Source: Phytopythium helicoides (Eukaryota > Oomycota > Peronosporomycetes > Pythiales > Pythiaceae). Taken from it: a DNA stretch of 64,000 bases. This document shows, in pieces, positions 43,321-54,463 of the stretch; the stretch's first letter is position 1; each line of letters starts with the position of its first letter. Made by a program: the position numbers and the translations under genes. Below the pieces are notes generated by a model. That model did no database searches. It was not told the DNA's origin and was given only the letters and a program-made list of their open reading frames with translations. The stretch is taken from the NCBI GenBank assembly GCA_024867545.1, contig JANFNE010000006.1:1683585-1747584 (forward strand), read 5' to 3'.

Positions 43321-45374
43321 CTATAACTTATTTGCGCTACATTTTTTTCGTCTCCACCACGTTTGAATTGTCGAGGCAAATGCATTTTCCCACATCACTC
43401 GAAGAATCTCGGTGCGTCGCTGTTCTTCCAATTTGTCCTGTAGTGCGTAGAACTTTGCGCGTGCTCGCTTTGCTCGGTAGGCAGTCTGCAGTCTGACTGC
43501 TGCGCGACTCTTAGAGTCCACCAAGCGGCGGACACGAATGCCAAATCGCATCATAAATTTTGCCCACCGGAAAAATCTGATCAGTACACGGGTTGCTGCC
43601 TCTACTAGACATCGGCGCTCTCGTTTTAGATTGATCCTTTTGCGCTGCCGCCGACCCCAGATCTGGATCGTGACTGCAGCATGGTATCGTGCGAGACGAT
43701 GTAGCCATGCCCGAAAGTTCCGACGCTTTTGGCAGTACACACGGACACATCGAGTGATAGTACGTGCTGCCTTCGAAGAGCAAACATATTCGGTGATTCT
43801 CTTGCGAAAGCAGTAGCGGCGATACCCATTCTGGATCCGAGTTGCCGCGGCCGCGAATTTTCCAAAACGTTGTCTGCGAATCGCCATCTTGCGCCCGTAG
43901 AACCCGCGCCAGTACCGCTGAAGTGTAGTTGCAGCTAAGTCGACGACATGCATCGCGGCTTTTCGCTTTCCTAAGAGGTGTCGTCGCCAGCTCTGAATAG
44001 TTAGCAGAGCTGCAAATTTCTCTTGTTCGCGCTCTTCATGCACAATATATTTCCACTGACTCCATACACTCCAGACGAGTCTCTGCAGCCGCCAGCGCGC
44101 GCGACGGAGTATCCAGAGCGCACATTTTCTGTCATTATCACAAATTCAACAGCATTCAGATTTTGTTTGCTCACCAACAATATACATATTGATCGTACAG
44201 CTGGCAAAATGTTGAAACTCGAACCTGGCAGTTATACCATCGAGTAAACGCAATCCATGTACTAAGTCTCCGGTGCATCACTTGCTCAATGTGGCTCGAC
44301 ATCGTAATCTGCCAAGGTACAGACTAATGTGAGCGCCTTCCATTTTTGAGTACAAAAGCATGAAACGACAACCACAAGCTTTTCCACTGCGAATTGTCGA
44401 CGGAGCTGGCAAAATGACGACGACTTCGTGCTAAATGAAGGCGATGAACCAGTCGCCCGTGTCAGCTCTTCAACGCAGTATGCACGTACATATTCCGATG
44501 TAGAAGTGACTATGGAGGCCAAAGGATCGTGTCAGCTAATGAGCATTGATCATTTTGAATTTTCAAACGCACCTGTGTGCTTTTGCTTTATAGCCAGTTT
44601 CGATAAAGGACGCGGTGGAAGTCTGCCTGGGATAGCTTGTCTGAAATATCGTTGGCGTTGTACCAGCACATTGTTTGAACTCTTTGGACTGTAAGACGGT
44701 GATATCATTCCTTCCGGTTGAATCACGCTCAACTCGTTCTGTTGAGCATGCTTTGTGGAAAATGCGTTTTGAGCCTTCCACACTTTGCAGCTCAGCATTC
44801 TGGCGATTGTTCTCTGAGAAGATAGATTTCGGAAGACAGCACTCTGTCGCATAATATCCAGAACTAGCTCTAGTTCCATCACCTGGTCGTATGACAGGTG
44901 TGCAGTTTGAAGCAACCGAGAGCTCTCGAATATGCGCACGACATCTTCACGTACAATTAAGAATAAGAGATCTTCGCGGGTCAGATCTTGTCGATCCATC
45001 TTGACATCCCATAGGAACAATTGAAGATCGGACTCGGACAAGCCTTCTTTGATTGAGCGCTTACCTCGCAGCGGTAATGAGTTAGGCGAAGCTATAGACC
45101 TGAGGGGTGTGCTCATCGACGTCGTTCGGCGTTTTGGTCCCTTGCGCCACGACTTCGAAGGGGACCAGGCTTGTGCAGGCGTGTAGAAGCTCTTCGAGTT
45201 TTCGTCCATGCATTTCAGAAACCTAGAAGCGCGAGCATAGCTAGTTTGCTCAGGAAATAGATCGTCGAGGATTGTTTGCGGATCGCCCAAGGCGGACGAG
45301 CTCACTGCTTGAAGACGTTCAAGAAGATTGGGCGGCGAATCAAACTTGCGCCAAACGGTGGGCTGCATTGGCAT
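43321..45374 (-). CDS. IQ-motif-rich calmodulin-binding-type protein
   Basis: Five exons inferred: 45374-44573, 44509-44376, 44308-44199, 44128-43321, with introns of 63, 67 and 70 bp (four exons are certain enough to translate through; all phases agree). The product is about 617 aa. The N-terminal 270 residues contain Ser/Arg-rich disordered parts and a helical acidic segment (SESDLQLFLWDVKMDRQDLTREDLLFLIV). From exon 3 onwards the sequence is a chain of IQ-like helices rich in Trp, Arg and Ile (AATTLQRYWRGFYGRKM, AAATRIQNGYRRYCFRK, AAVTIQIWGRRQRKR, AAVRLQTAYRAKRAR), at least six units. Such arrays bind calmodulin or centrin. No motor or enzyme domain is present, so a cytoskeletal, centrosomal or flagellar scaffold is likely. 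Its stop codon lies 23 bp from the Fanzor element's right repeat. Confidence 0.75.
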
Positions 45375-45512
45375 TCGTTGTGTTGCTTTGAATGTCGAGC
45401 ATGGAGTTTCGGTGGTATATTGGCCCCTGCTTAATTTAGGTCGTCAGCAAGTGATGCAACTGAGCACTGAGTTCTGTCACCAAGCAATGCGTTTATTGGT
45501 TTGAAAGAGCAT

Positions 45513-48500
45513 TTATATCTCGGCACGAACATTGATCTCCTTTCTACCCATCAAGTCAAGCAGTTCTTGGCTCTCGTCATCAGTCAGATAGGCACGAAGT
45601 ACCCGCACACCATCCAAGTAAAGCTCCTTGCTCCATGGAGATCGCGCCAGTGCGCGGTAAAATACTTTCTTTGCCGAATCGACGCGACCAATTGCGACTT
45701 CAAAGTGCAGATAGAGCCGCCAGGCGAGCGCTGAGCCTCGAGTGCGCACCTGGCTCACCATGCTCTCAAATGTTGAGCGAGCTCGATTGATTTCGGGGCG
45801 ATTCCCTCCCCATTTGTGAAACAAGCAGCAATATGTGGTGTCGTTCGGTGCCTGTAGCGTGTACGAACCACCACAGGCAGTCAAGGCAGCTCGTTCAATA
45901 CGAGCTACTATACCCAGCAGCATAAACAGCCATTCGCTCAAATGAGGCGAGTCAAATTGTCTCCGTGATGTTTTGCTGACATGCATAAAATGGCTGCGCA
46001 GTGCTCGAGACATTGTTGAACCCGTTTCCGCGTCGACAAAAAGTCGCAAGAGAAGTGCGTCATGTGGGAACCGATGCACTGCACTCGCTACTGCATCTCG
46101 CCACTTGCGGGGGCTTATCTTCGGAAAGGCACCCATTGTGTTGTCGTGCTGCTGAAGAAACTCCAAGTAGTTCAACCAAACCCATTGTGATTCTAAGCAC
46201 TTGCACGCTGGCGTATTCGCAGAAGCGTCCATTCCAAGGAACTCATGGTAGACTTGGCAAGCTTCTTCGAGGCCACGCGAACAGTACAAGACCAGAGCAA
46301 GGTTGTGCAAGCAATAACCGGCGATGCAAGGAAGAGGATGGGATTCTCGGTACCCGGTATCTTTGCGCTGCGAACAGCAGGAGCGCGAATTGGCCTCGCA
46401 AATAGCCTCCTCCAGCTCTGATCGGTACTTGGCCTCAAGTCTTTTAAGCACCACGGGATCTTGAAAGTGTAACATGCAGTTGTGAGCAAGTACTTTGGGG
46501 TTTTTGCGATGGGTCTTCACTAATCGATCAAGAGGATCGTGTGACGGTTGCCAAACACACCACAGAACATATAGCACCCGGAGTTTTGTGGTTGTGTGGA
46601 TTGCATAGGGCTCAGAAGTCGGAACTGATGCCTTCGATGATTTCTTTCCCAAGAATCTATCGCCTGACAACTCAACCCGCGAGCGTAGATACACAAGACG
46701 GTGGAATTCCCTGTCCAGGCTTCGTTGATCCCGCAATATTGTTAGGGTTTTCTCAAAAATTCGCTCTACCTGGCGCTTATTTCCAAGCTGAAACTCGAAC
46801 AACGCATACTCAAACATGGTAAGCATGTCCACGGGATCGCCGCTCGATGGATGCTGCTGGAGCATAGTCTGGCAGAGTGAGCGTGCGAATTCTGCGCTGT
46901 GTTCTCCTACTTGTGTATTGGATTTTGACTTGCGGCGAACTTTTTCCAGCTCCGATTCAAATGCGATCCAGAGACTCTTGATTGTCGACAACGACGGGCC
47001 ACCATAAACGGGCTTTTGATTGGAGAGATAACCGAATGCATCAATCGCTTGGGCGAATATGTGGCGGATGTACGAGATGCGACTCGTGTCGACCGCCACC
47101 AGTTTCTCGACACGGATGTGTCGATTCGCGCTCTTCGTGAGCTTACACAATCTGTCAGCTGATGTCAAGGTTATAGGCTTTGAATTAGTCGCGTCGAAGG
47201 CACGTAGAAGTGGCTTTACCAGGGGGCGATAGTCGCGTTCGATCGCATCCGCATACACTGAATCATATGGCCGCGATTCTATCATAGCAGTGAGATGGAC
47301 ACCACAAACCTCTAGAAGATTGCAAATTGCGGTCCATTGGTGCTTGGGGGATGCTGCGAATAAGAATGGTTGCAATTCATCTGTAAGAATTGCGCGCTCT
47401 GGCTCAGTCTCGATCAAGTCCTGATGAGCCTCTCTTGAAGGCCAGAGAGGCTGCCACTTTGAGCATTCCTCTCTCAACTCGTTTGCAGCCCAACCCACGA
47501 AAGGATCGCCTGGCAAAATCCTGTCAAATTCGGCGCGTTGATCCAGAGTCTCCTCAGCGGCATCAGCGATGGATGCCCATTGTTTTTCTTTGCGGTTTTT
47601 CTGTGTCTCCTGTCGTGCACGAGACACATCGGTGCCGCGCAACTCAGACAGAATTCTTTCGTACTCGTGTGAGTCGTTCGTTTCGTCAATTAAAATCCGA
47701 TATCCATGAAGGTTGCTGAAGACGTATTGCCCACTAGATGCAGACAACTCTCCAACTCTCTTAGCGTCTGCGATTACGCCAGCTGAAATATCATCATCAT
47801 CACGTTGAACCCTATTTAGACGACGTTGGAAAGTGGCAGATGAGGATAGCAGCAACTGCCTATGCTCTTCAGTTCGAATGGCGTCCGGTGCGTTTACAGA
47901 GTTGGCAGTCAAGGTAGATTTGCGCTCAATATATTCCGCTAGTTCTTGGGTCGACAATTGATCTTGTTGGCAAAACAGTTCCTGATATCCGGGGTTTGCA
48001 AAAACATTCGATTCGCCGAAGCGAGAAAAATCGCGGGTCCACCGACTGGAAAATTCATTGAGCAACTGGCCATGCGGCACTAGCTCAGAGTTGCTATTGT
48101 TTGGAGTGTTGAAGTCGATCAAAGCAAGAAGGTGAGCGATAGCGTGCTCAGTGTGACCAGTTTTGCGCTCAAATATGCACAAAAGGGTATGGAACGCTAC
48201 AAGTTGGTCCGATAGCGCTTCTTTTGCCTCCTTGGTTTGATGTTTCTCACGCTGCCGACGTAACACAGCAATTATACGAGCAAACAGGTCCCGGATGGTT
48301 GATACGGAAAAACTGCTAAAATGCTGCTGACGACACTCAAGGATTTTGAGCCACAAAACGCCATCTGTCGGGTCCTGCTCGATGAGGGTCTCGAGTAGTT
48401 TTAGCGTCGCATCTCGGTCGTCGAGTCCTGAGTTCTCACTTAGCGCAGCTTCATGAAGTGCTAGGTTAATTTTGATGCGTTGCAACTCACGGCTCGTTGG

Positions 48501-49589
48501 GTTGGCTTCGAGTGCGCGGTGAAGTATTGCTCTTTGCTTATCATACACACTTCGCTGAGCTGATGTCCATGCTTTCTTGTCTTTTGGTCGAACGAGTTGG
48601 AGGGTCTCGTCTTGAAAGGCGATGAAGTCTAACCAGGCTTCGATATCGTCAGGTCTTTCTGTGACTGCTGAGCTAAACTTTTTTGTTCTTGCCACGAGCA
48701 ATTGCTCCGTATTTTGTGCATCTGTTAGGAGCACAGGTTCAGAGTCGTCACCAGCTTCGGCAAGTTCTTCTAAGCCTTCTGTGGCTTCAGCGTCAACGAT
48801 CGGATCTACTGGAATGAAATTCATCTCTGCTGATTGTGGTGTCAGCTCACGACTGACCCGTCGTTCTGAATATGCGAGATAAAGGCGTCGTCGTTTCCCT
48901 GACTGCTCTGCTTGACGCGCTTCGGCGCCAAAATACCGTTGGGCCAATTGCTTTTCCTGCAGTCGCTTTCGACGATCTTCCTCGCTGGCTCGACTTGTTG
49001 GGCCGCGCGGCTTCTTTGTCCATTCCCCAGTGCCGATGGCTCGGCGTGTTGCCAAGTCATACAGAGGCTGATCACCAGAGTACATGGACCCATAAAAGCT
49101 GTTATCGCGATCGCCAGTGCGGTCGACCGCGAAGAGCTTCGAATCGTCTTCCGAGAACGCAGACACGCTGATATCAACTCGAGCTAGCTCTCGTGATGAG
49201 CTAGAACGGTGGCTCTTGCTCCTCGACCTTGACCTTGACCTTGACCGGCTTCGTCGGCGGTGCTTCGTCAGCCTCCGCTCTCGATCAAAATCCTCACTGC
49301 TGTATCCGTCCGGCGACCGGCTGCGTCGGCGGTGCTTCTCCTTCTTGTGCTTCTTCTTGGCCTTCTTGTCGTGCTTCCTGGACTTCGATCGGTGCCTTCG
49401 GTGCACCACAAGTGCCTCAGAGGTGCTGCCTCGCTCCCGCTCGCTCGTCTGCTCGCTGTGCTCGTCGCCTCCCTGGAAACTCCGGCCGACCTGGAGCCAA
49501 GTGTCTGAGGCGATTGCGAGCCACCCAGCGCACCAAAATCGACGAGAATTAGCTCCTCGCGCAGCCCTCGATGCCCTCTGCAACGTCAA
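45513..49589 (-). CDS. NRDE2 homologue (RNA-silencing/RNA-surveillance factor)
   Basis: A single exon of 1358 aa. The N-terminus is a Lys/Arg/Ser-rich nuclear region with RS dipeptides (residues about 65-130), encoded by a GACCTT-type repeat visible at 49226-49245 on the plus strand. Next comes the NRDE2 family entry motif, FAVDRTGDRDNSFYGSMYSGD, followed by a short basic segment. The long remainder is made of HAT/TPR-like helical repeats (AWLDFIAFQDETLQ, WLKILECRQQHFSSFS, VWLNYLEFLQQHDN, WRLYLHFEVAIGRVDSAKKVFYRALA). In nematodes and fission yeast, NRDE2/Nrl1 acts in nuclear RNA interference, splicing control and, with MTR4, RNA decay. A similar nuclear role is inferred. The first 45 residues before SEQTSERERG look unlike the family, so the true start may lie in an unrecognised upstream exon. 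The APRT gene at 49825 is divergent, sharing a 235-bp promoter region. Confidence 0.88.
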   Translation of the reverse strand: MTLQRASRAARGANSRRFWCAGWLAIASDTWLQVGRSFQGGDEHSEQTSERERGSTSEALVVHRRHRSKSRKHDKKAKKKHKKEKHRRRSRSPDGYSSEDFDRERRLTKHRRRSRSRSRSRSRSKSHRSSSSRELARVDISVSAFSEDDSKLFAVDRTGDRDNSFYGSMYSGDQPLYDLATRRAIGTGEWTKKPRGPTSRASEEDRRKRLQEKQLAQRYFGAEARQAEQSGKRRRLYLAYSERRVSRELTPQSAEMNFIPVDPIVDAEATEGLEELAEAGDDSEPVLLTDAQNTEQLLVARTKKFSSAVTERPDDIEAWLDFIAFQDETLQLVRPKDKKAWTSAQRSVYDKQRAILHRALEANPTSRELQRIKINLALHEAALSENSGLDDRDATLKLLETLIEQDPTDGVLWLKILECRQQHFSSFSVSTIRDLFARIIAVLRRQREKHQTKEAKEALSDQLVAFHTLLCIFERKTGHTEHAIAHLLALIDFNTPNNSNSELVPHGQLLNEFSSRWTRDFSRFGESNVFANPGYQELFCQQDQLSTQELAEYIERKSTLTANSVNAPDAIRTEEHRQLLLSSSATFQRRLNRVQRDDDDISAGVIADAKRVGELSASSGQYVFSNLHGYRILIDETNDSHEYERILSELRGTDVSRARQETQKNRKEKQWASIADAAEETLDQRAEFDRILPGDPFVGWAANELREECSKWQPLWPSREAHQDLIETEPERAILTDELQPFLFAASPKHQWTAICNLLEVCGVHLTAMIESRPYDSVYADAIERDYRPLVKPLLRAFDATNSKPITLTSADRLCKLTKSANRHIRVEKLVAVDTSRISYIRHIFAQAIDAFGYLSNQKPVYGGPSLSTIKSLWIAFESELEKVRRKSKSNTQVGEHSAEFARSLCQTMLQQHPSSGDPVDMLTMFEYALFEFQLGNKRQVERIFEKTLTILRDQRSLDREFHRLVYLRSRVELSGDRFLGKKSSKASVPTSEPYAIHTTTKLRVLYVLWCVWQPSHDPLDRLVKTHRKNPKVLAHNCMLHFQDPVVLKRLEAKYRSELEEAICEANSRSCCSQRKDTGYRESHPLPCIAGYCLHNLALVLYCSRGLEEACQVYHEFLGMDASANTPACKCLESQWVWLNYLEFLQQHDNTMGAFPKISPRKWRDAVASAVHRFPHDALLLRLFVDAETGSTMSRALRSHFMHVSKTSRRQFDSPHLSEWLFMLLGIVARIERAALTACGGSYTLQAPNDTTYCCLFHKWGGNRPEINRARSTFESMVSQVRTRGSALAWRLYLHFEVAIGRVDSAKKVFYRALARSPWSKELYLDGVRVLRAYLTDDESQELLDLMGRKEINVRAEI

Positions 49590-49824
49590 CTGACGCTTAA
49601 CGCACCGTCGTCACCTCCGCGCGCGTCGCCAGCCGCCGAGCGCGGCGCCACCCGCCCCGCCGCGAACATGACTCGTCTTGTGATGGGGTTCTCGTAACTC
49701 GACATTAAAGCGGTTAGATGTTGGAATCGAGCTGAGACTTTGCCCCTCTTCCGACTGAGTCACCCTCGCCACGTCAGTTGCAATTCGAAACCGAGACGGC
49801 AAAGGCGACAAGCGAGCTAGCAGT

Positions 49825-50552
49825 ATGAGCGCCGAACAATTCACGGTAGCGTCTTCTTCGCCTCCTGCTGACATCACGGACGAGACCCAGGTCACCGCTT
49901 TCATCAAGACCAAGGTTCACGTGCTGCCCACCAAGGAGGCCGTGGGTGCAGACCTTGTGGACGTGACGCCGATGCTGCTCGACCCTGCGGCATTTCAATA
50001 TGCCGTCGATGCACTGGCACACCGGTACAAGTCGGTGGGGATCACACATGTCGTGGGGTTTGAGGTGCGGGGGTTCCTCCTTGGTACCCCCGTCGCTCTC
50101 GCACTCAATGTCCCTTTCGTGCCCGTGTATCAAGAGCACCAAATTCCACGCAACTCTGTGGGTGTCGACTACTCTGTCGGGTTCTACTCAGGTCGCCTAG
50201 GCATGCAGTGCGACGCGATTCCAGCCGGGTTACACGTTGTCATCAACGATTTTTTTGCCGCGGTGGGTTATCGTTCAGTTGATTTTATCGTCGTGCTTTC
50301 CTGTAGAGTGCTAAAAGTTAGCTGTCGCAATTGCAACAGGACAACACAGTGAAGGTAGTTGCAGAACTTGTCGAGCTCGTGGGTGCTCAAGTTGATGAGT
50401 GTGGCTGCGTCATCAGCTCGGCGCAGTTAAAGGTGAGAAGAAACAATTATTTCGCTGCCGCAACTTGTTCAATATGCGGATCACTAATACCAACGCAATG
50501 CTAGCAGGAGTCCCAGCAAGCTATCCCTGTGCACGCACTTGCAACAATCTAG
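49825..50552 (+). CDS. APRT paralogue 1, degraded PRPP loop
   Basis: Three exons: 49825-50262, 50340-50432 and 50508-50552, with introns of 77 and 75 bp; about 191 aa. It aligns along its length with the other three copies: the adenine-binding FEVRGFLLGTPVALAL region, FYSGRLGMQCDAIPAG, and the C-terminal PVHALATI. Adenine phosphoribosyltransferases make AMP from adenine and PRPP using a V-D-D-x-x-A-T-G-G-T loop. Here the loop reads INDFFAADNT, so the first Asp, the Thr and the Gly of the loop are all replaced. Catalysis may be weak or absent, although the reading frame and splice sites are intact. It is the most divergent copy and the one nearest the NRDE2 gene. Confidence 0.82.
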
Positions 50553-51563
50553 CTGTGCTGCTACTGCTCATCCTAAACGCACATTTAGCATGTGAATGTA
50601 CAACGTTCCCAGCTTCACGTCAAACGCATCGATCTTTGAATAGTGATTTCTATATGAACAAAATTAAAAATGTGTGGCGTGATTTCCCCTCGATGTCAGG
50701 TCATAGACCACCCCTTTCCTGACGGTGGACCTAGACACAAAACGGTTTTCTCAGATGTGAGCAAATACTGGATGGCTTGAGCTACGAATGGGTTCCTTGC
50801 AATAAAGGAACTTAAGAACATTCCCATACACTCGTATCACAACGTCAACGCATTGGTTCATTGTTTGCTGTAGTTCTGCCGTTAGTTAATCTACATAAAA
50901 CGCTGTCATCTCCAACGCCTGCAAGATCGCGATATCTTTGTTTGGAGTGATGCATTGCTATGGGTGTTGATTTATCCAATTTCCATTTCAGGACAACACA
51001 TCCAGTGACTTTCTCTCCACTCCGCATAAGCTACCGATCTTCCTGAGTGCTTTTTGGCCGTATTTGCAATCACGATATTCAAAACCACCGCTAGAGGCCA
51101 ACGTCAACAGCGAAAAACTCACGCAGTCTTCGTTGTTTTCACTAAACCTTTTATTTATTGTTCGTTGATGTCACCGTCACTCATGTTGTTGAAGCGATCT
51201 TTGTCAGACAGTATAGGTCAGTTTGGTGAGTGAGCCTCGTCTTCGCCAACCAATGTTGAGGATGTCAACCCTCTACAACGATCACGAATTCATTCGGTCA
51301 GCAAACTGTATTTTGTGTTCCAGTCGTGGTGATTACGGCAGAAGGCCGTAAACCACCGAAAAATAAAAAAAATGACCGGATTTCAAAATTTTCGTGGCGT
51401 GTCGTAACGTTTTGACACACCTCTCCGCTTCCGACTGAGTCACGCTGAGTCACACACCGAATGTCAGTTTGCAATTGGCACCGCAACGTCAAGAGGTCGA
51501 GACAAAGGGAAGAGCTACGACCAATCTTGGTCGGACCAACTGCAGCACGCAAACCCCAGCAAC
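50553..51563. other. Spacer between APRT 1 and 2
   Basis: About 1 kb, AT-richer than the flanking genes. The stretch from about 51085 (CTAGAGGCC, then TCTTCGTTGTTTTC) resembles 53205-53265 upstream of APRT 3, showing that the duplicated unit included this promoter side. No other gene is visible. Confidence 0.55.
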
Positions 51564-52323
51564 ATGAGCACCGAAATAGCACCGAGCACACCAATGCCCT
51601 CGTTGCCACCAGCAGGCGTCACAGACGAGACACAGGTTGCCGCCTTCGTCAAGACCAAGATCAACCTAATGCCAATTACAGCGGATTTTGGATCGGAGTT
51701 TGTGGACGTGACACCGTTGCAACTAGACCCTGCAGCGTATCAGTTTGTCGTCGACGCGCTGACACACCGCTACAAATCGATGGGGATCACACACGTCGTC
51801 TGCTGTGAGCCACGCGGCTTCATCTTCAGCGCGCCAGTAGCTCTCGCGCTCAAAGCCGCAATCGTGCCCATTTACCCAGCCCACAAGATCCCGCGGAATG
51901 CTGTGACCGTAGAGTATGCTTCGGGTTTCTACTCAGGCCGCTTAGGAATGCAGGGTGACGCAATTCCAGCTGGCGCGCGCGTTGTTGTCATTGAGGACTT
52001 TGTTGCCACGGTGAGTCGTCGTCGTTTGGTTGCTATATATCGAATTGATGTAGAGTGCTCACTGCCAACCACCTTGAATTGAATCAGGGGGCCATGCTAA
52101 AGGTGGTCAAGGAGCTCATCGAGCTCGTGGGTGCGGAGGTAGTCGGGTGCGGCTGCATCGTTAGCACGGTACAATTGATGGTAAGTCACTTCGACACAAC
52201 ACAATCTCTGCATTGTCGACAAGAACTTGTTTGTCAACAAGCCGAATGAATGATAGCTAACATATTTGACGTCAGCAGGAGTCCGAGCAGTGCATCCCCG
52301 TGAGTTCGCTTCTGACCATGTAG
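51443..52323 (+). repeat. Duplicated APRT segment, copy A
   Basis: Matches 53583-54463 with a constant offset of 2140 bp, so there are no indels. Exon 1 (447 nt) and intron 1 look identical in both copies by reading. Differences cluster at the end of exon 2 and in intron 2. Outside this segment the copies diverge quickly. Confidence 0.85.
51564..52323 (+). CDS. APRT paralogue 2
   Basis: Three exons: 51564-52010, 52088-52180 and 52279-52323, with introns of 77 and 98 bp; about 194 aa. It contains CEPRGFIFSAPVALAL (adenine-side motif) and IPRNAVTVEYASGFYSGRLGMQ. The PRPP loop IEDFVATGAM is split by intron 1 between Thr and Gly. The first loop Asp is Glu, a conservative change, so activity is plausible. 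The end of exon 2 (IVSTVQLM) differs from the other copies, and the C-terminus is PVSSLLTM. Exon 1 is identical to that of paralogue 3. Predicted cytosolic purine salvage enzyme. Confidence 0.85.
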
Positions 52324-53703
52324 CTGATTGATGTTGCTCATCTTAAATTGAATCGTTAAGTGTATACAAAATTGAATACATGAGTTTCCATCGTCGACTT
52401 CGACGCCACTTCTGTGGTTGGAATCAAAATGGGCTTATCCATGTGAGATTTTAAAGAATAAGAGTGAACCGAGTGATATTCCTGATGTAGGAATAATAGC
52501 TCCTCGTGCCCTCGCAACAGATGCATCTTCACAACCAAGACAGCTGGCTCTCTGGGTTCAAGAAATCACTTGCGTTCAAGATGCTCTCCATTGTCCCTAA
52601 ATTATACAGGATGAAATATTAAGATTCCATTACGGCAAGGTGTTCAAGATCAAATCCTAAGGACCGTGATCTCGACATCATTGTCATGTCAGGGCAAACA
52701 ACTTCGATGTACGGATGTGGTGCCTAGACTGGTTCAGAAATTTCAAATTTGCTCAAAGACGGAAGGCGAGAAGAAAAACATCTTGCTTCAGTTATTCGCA
52801 AAATGGAATGCCAAGGGCAGCTTTGATGCACCAAAATCGTTAGAGCAACGCTCTCAATGATTCACTGTTACATTATTCACCTTTGAAATCTGTATAATTT
52901 TAATACGCTGCAGTCAGGACTTCAAATTTTTGTTGTTGCGCCAAACACTGGCAGCAAATGTTCGTGGAGAGTACATCAGATTACCAATATATCTCCAGTT
53001 GTCATGAATTTATGAGCTGACTGAGTGCTTCCTAACTGTATATTCGATCAGATTACTTAAAGCGGTGTGATCGATCGTGAAACAGTATGTATTCGACATT
53101 TCATCTCGAGAGCTCCTGTTGCAAGTCACCTGGACTAGTGCAAAAGTGAAATCTTTGGTGCAAACGTGACCTCGCCTCGTCGTGGAACCTGTCAGGGGTC
53201 GAAAATACGGCTAGAGGCCTATGCCAACAATTGAAAATCCACGCGGTCTTCGTTGTTTTCGTTCGGCTGTTTACTGTGTCGCTATTTGCTGGCGCACATG
53301 TACTACGCAGACCATTTGTAAAGATCAGTGCTAAGCAGACGTGGAAAGTCCTAGAGAACGTCGAAGTGAAGCATACCACTAGCACTAAAATGTTGTGTAT
53401 TGGTGGATATCAGCAAGAGAGCTCATGGTGCGTTGAAAGGAGGAAGGAAAGAAGGAAGAAGATGTTGATGCGACGAAGGAAAGATAGTACCGTCAACACA
53501 ATAACTAAAAAAAACTATTGGTATCGCGTCATCGTGATTACGGCGGTTTTTGACCTGCGCTCCTCTTCCGACGACTCCGTCATGCTGAGTCACACACCGA
53601 ATGTCAGTTTGCAATTGGCACCGCAACGTCAAGAGGTCGAGACAAAGGGAAGAGCTACGACCAATCTTGGTCGGACCAACTGCAGCACGCAAACCCCAGC
53701 AAC
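52324..53703. other. Spacer between APRT 2 and 3
   Basis: About 1.4 kb, AT-rich, with no protein-like frame. Its last 500 bp partly resemble the region before APRT 2 (see 53205-53265). A purine-rich GGAAAGAAGG tract occurs near 53445. Confidence 0.5.
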
Positions 53704-54463
53704 ATGAGCACCGAAATAGCACCGAGCACACCAATGCCCTCGTTGCCACCAGCAGGCGTCACAGACGAGACACAGGTTGCCGCCTTCGTCAAGACCAAGA
53801 TCAACCTAATGCCAATTACAGCGGATTTTGGATCGGAGTTTGTGGACGTGACACCGTTGCAACTAGACCCTGCAGCGTATCAGTTTGTCGTCGACGCGCT
53901 GACACACCGCTACAAATCGATGGGGATCACACACGTCGTCTGCTGTGAGCCACGCGGCTTCATCTTCAGCGCGCCAGTAGCTCTCGCGCTCAAAGCCGCA
54001 ATCGTGCCCATTTACCCAGCCCACAAGATCCCGCGGAATGCTGTGACCGTAGAGTATGCTTCGGGTTTCTACTCAGGCCGCTTAGGAATGCAGGGTGACG
54101 CAATTCCAGCTGGCGCGCGCGTTGTTGTCATTGAGGACTTTGTTGCCACGGTGAGTCGTCGTCGTTTGGTTGCTATATATCGAATTGATGTAGAGTGCTC
54201 ACTGCCAACCACCTTGAATTGAATCAGGGGGCCATGCTAAAGGTGGTCAAGGAGCTCATCGAGCTCGTGGGTGCGGAGGTAGTCGGGTGCGGCTGCGTCA
54301 TCAGCATGGCGCGAGTGATGGTAAGTCACTTCGACACAACGCAATCTCTGCACTGTCGACAACAACTTGTTTGTCAACAAGCGGAATGGCTGATAGCTAA
54401 CATATTTGACATCGACAGGAGTCCGAGCAGTGCATCCCCGTGAGTTCGCTTCTGACCATCTAG
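53583..54463 (+). repeat. Duplicated APRT segment, copy B
   Basis: Partner of 51443-52323 at a constant 2140-bp offset. The last 25 bases of exon 2 here resemble paralogues 1 and 4 more than paralogue 2, which suggests a mosaic origin. Confidence 0.85.
53704..54463 (+). CDS. APRT paralogue 3
   Basis: Three exons: 53704-54150, 54228-54320 and 54419-54463; about 194 aa. The exon 1 protein is identical to paralogue 2. Exon 2 ends CGCVISMARVM, closer to the canonical copy. The PRPP loop is IEDFVATGAM, again split by intron 1. The 3' exon ends PVSSLLTI followed by TAG. It is probably a functional adenine salvage enzyme and a recent duplicate, or a product of gene conversion with paralogue 2. Confidence 0.85.

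Noticed and set aside
49225..49250. Tandem CTTGAC hexamers as a possible regulatory repeat
   Set aside because: They encode the Ser-Arg dipeptides of the NRDE2 N-terminus on the other strand.
49825..50552. Calling APRT copy 1 a pseudogene
   Set aside because: Frame, splice sites and most of the fold are intact. Only the PRPP loop is altered, so it is kept as a gene with doubtful catalysis.
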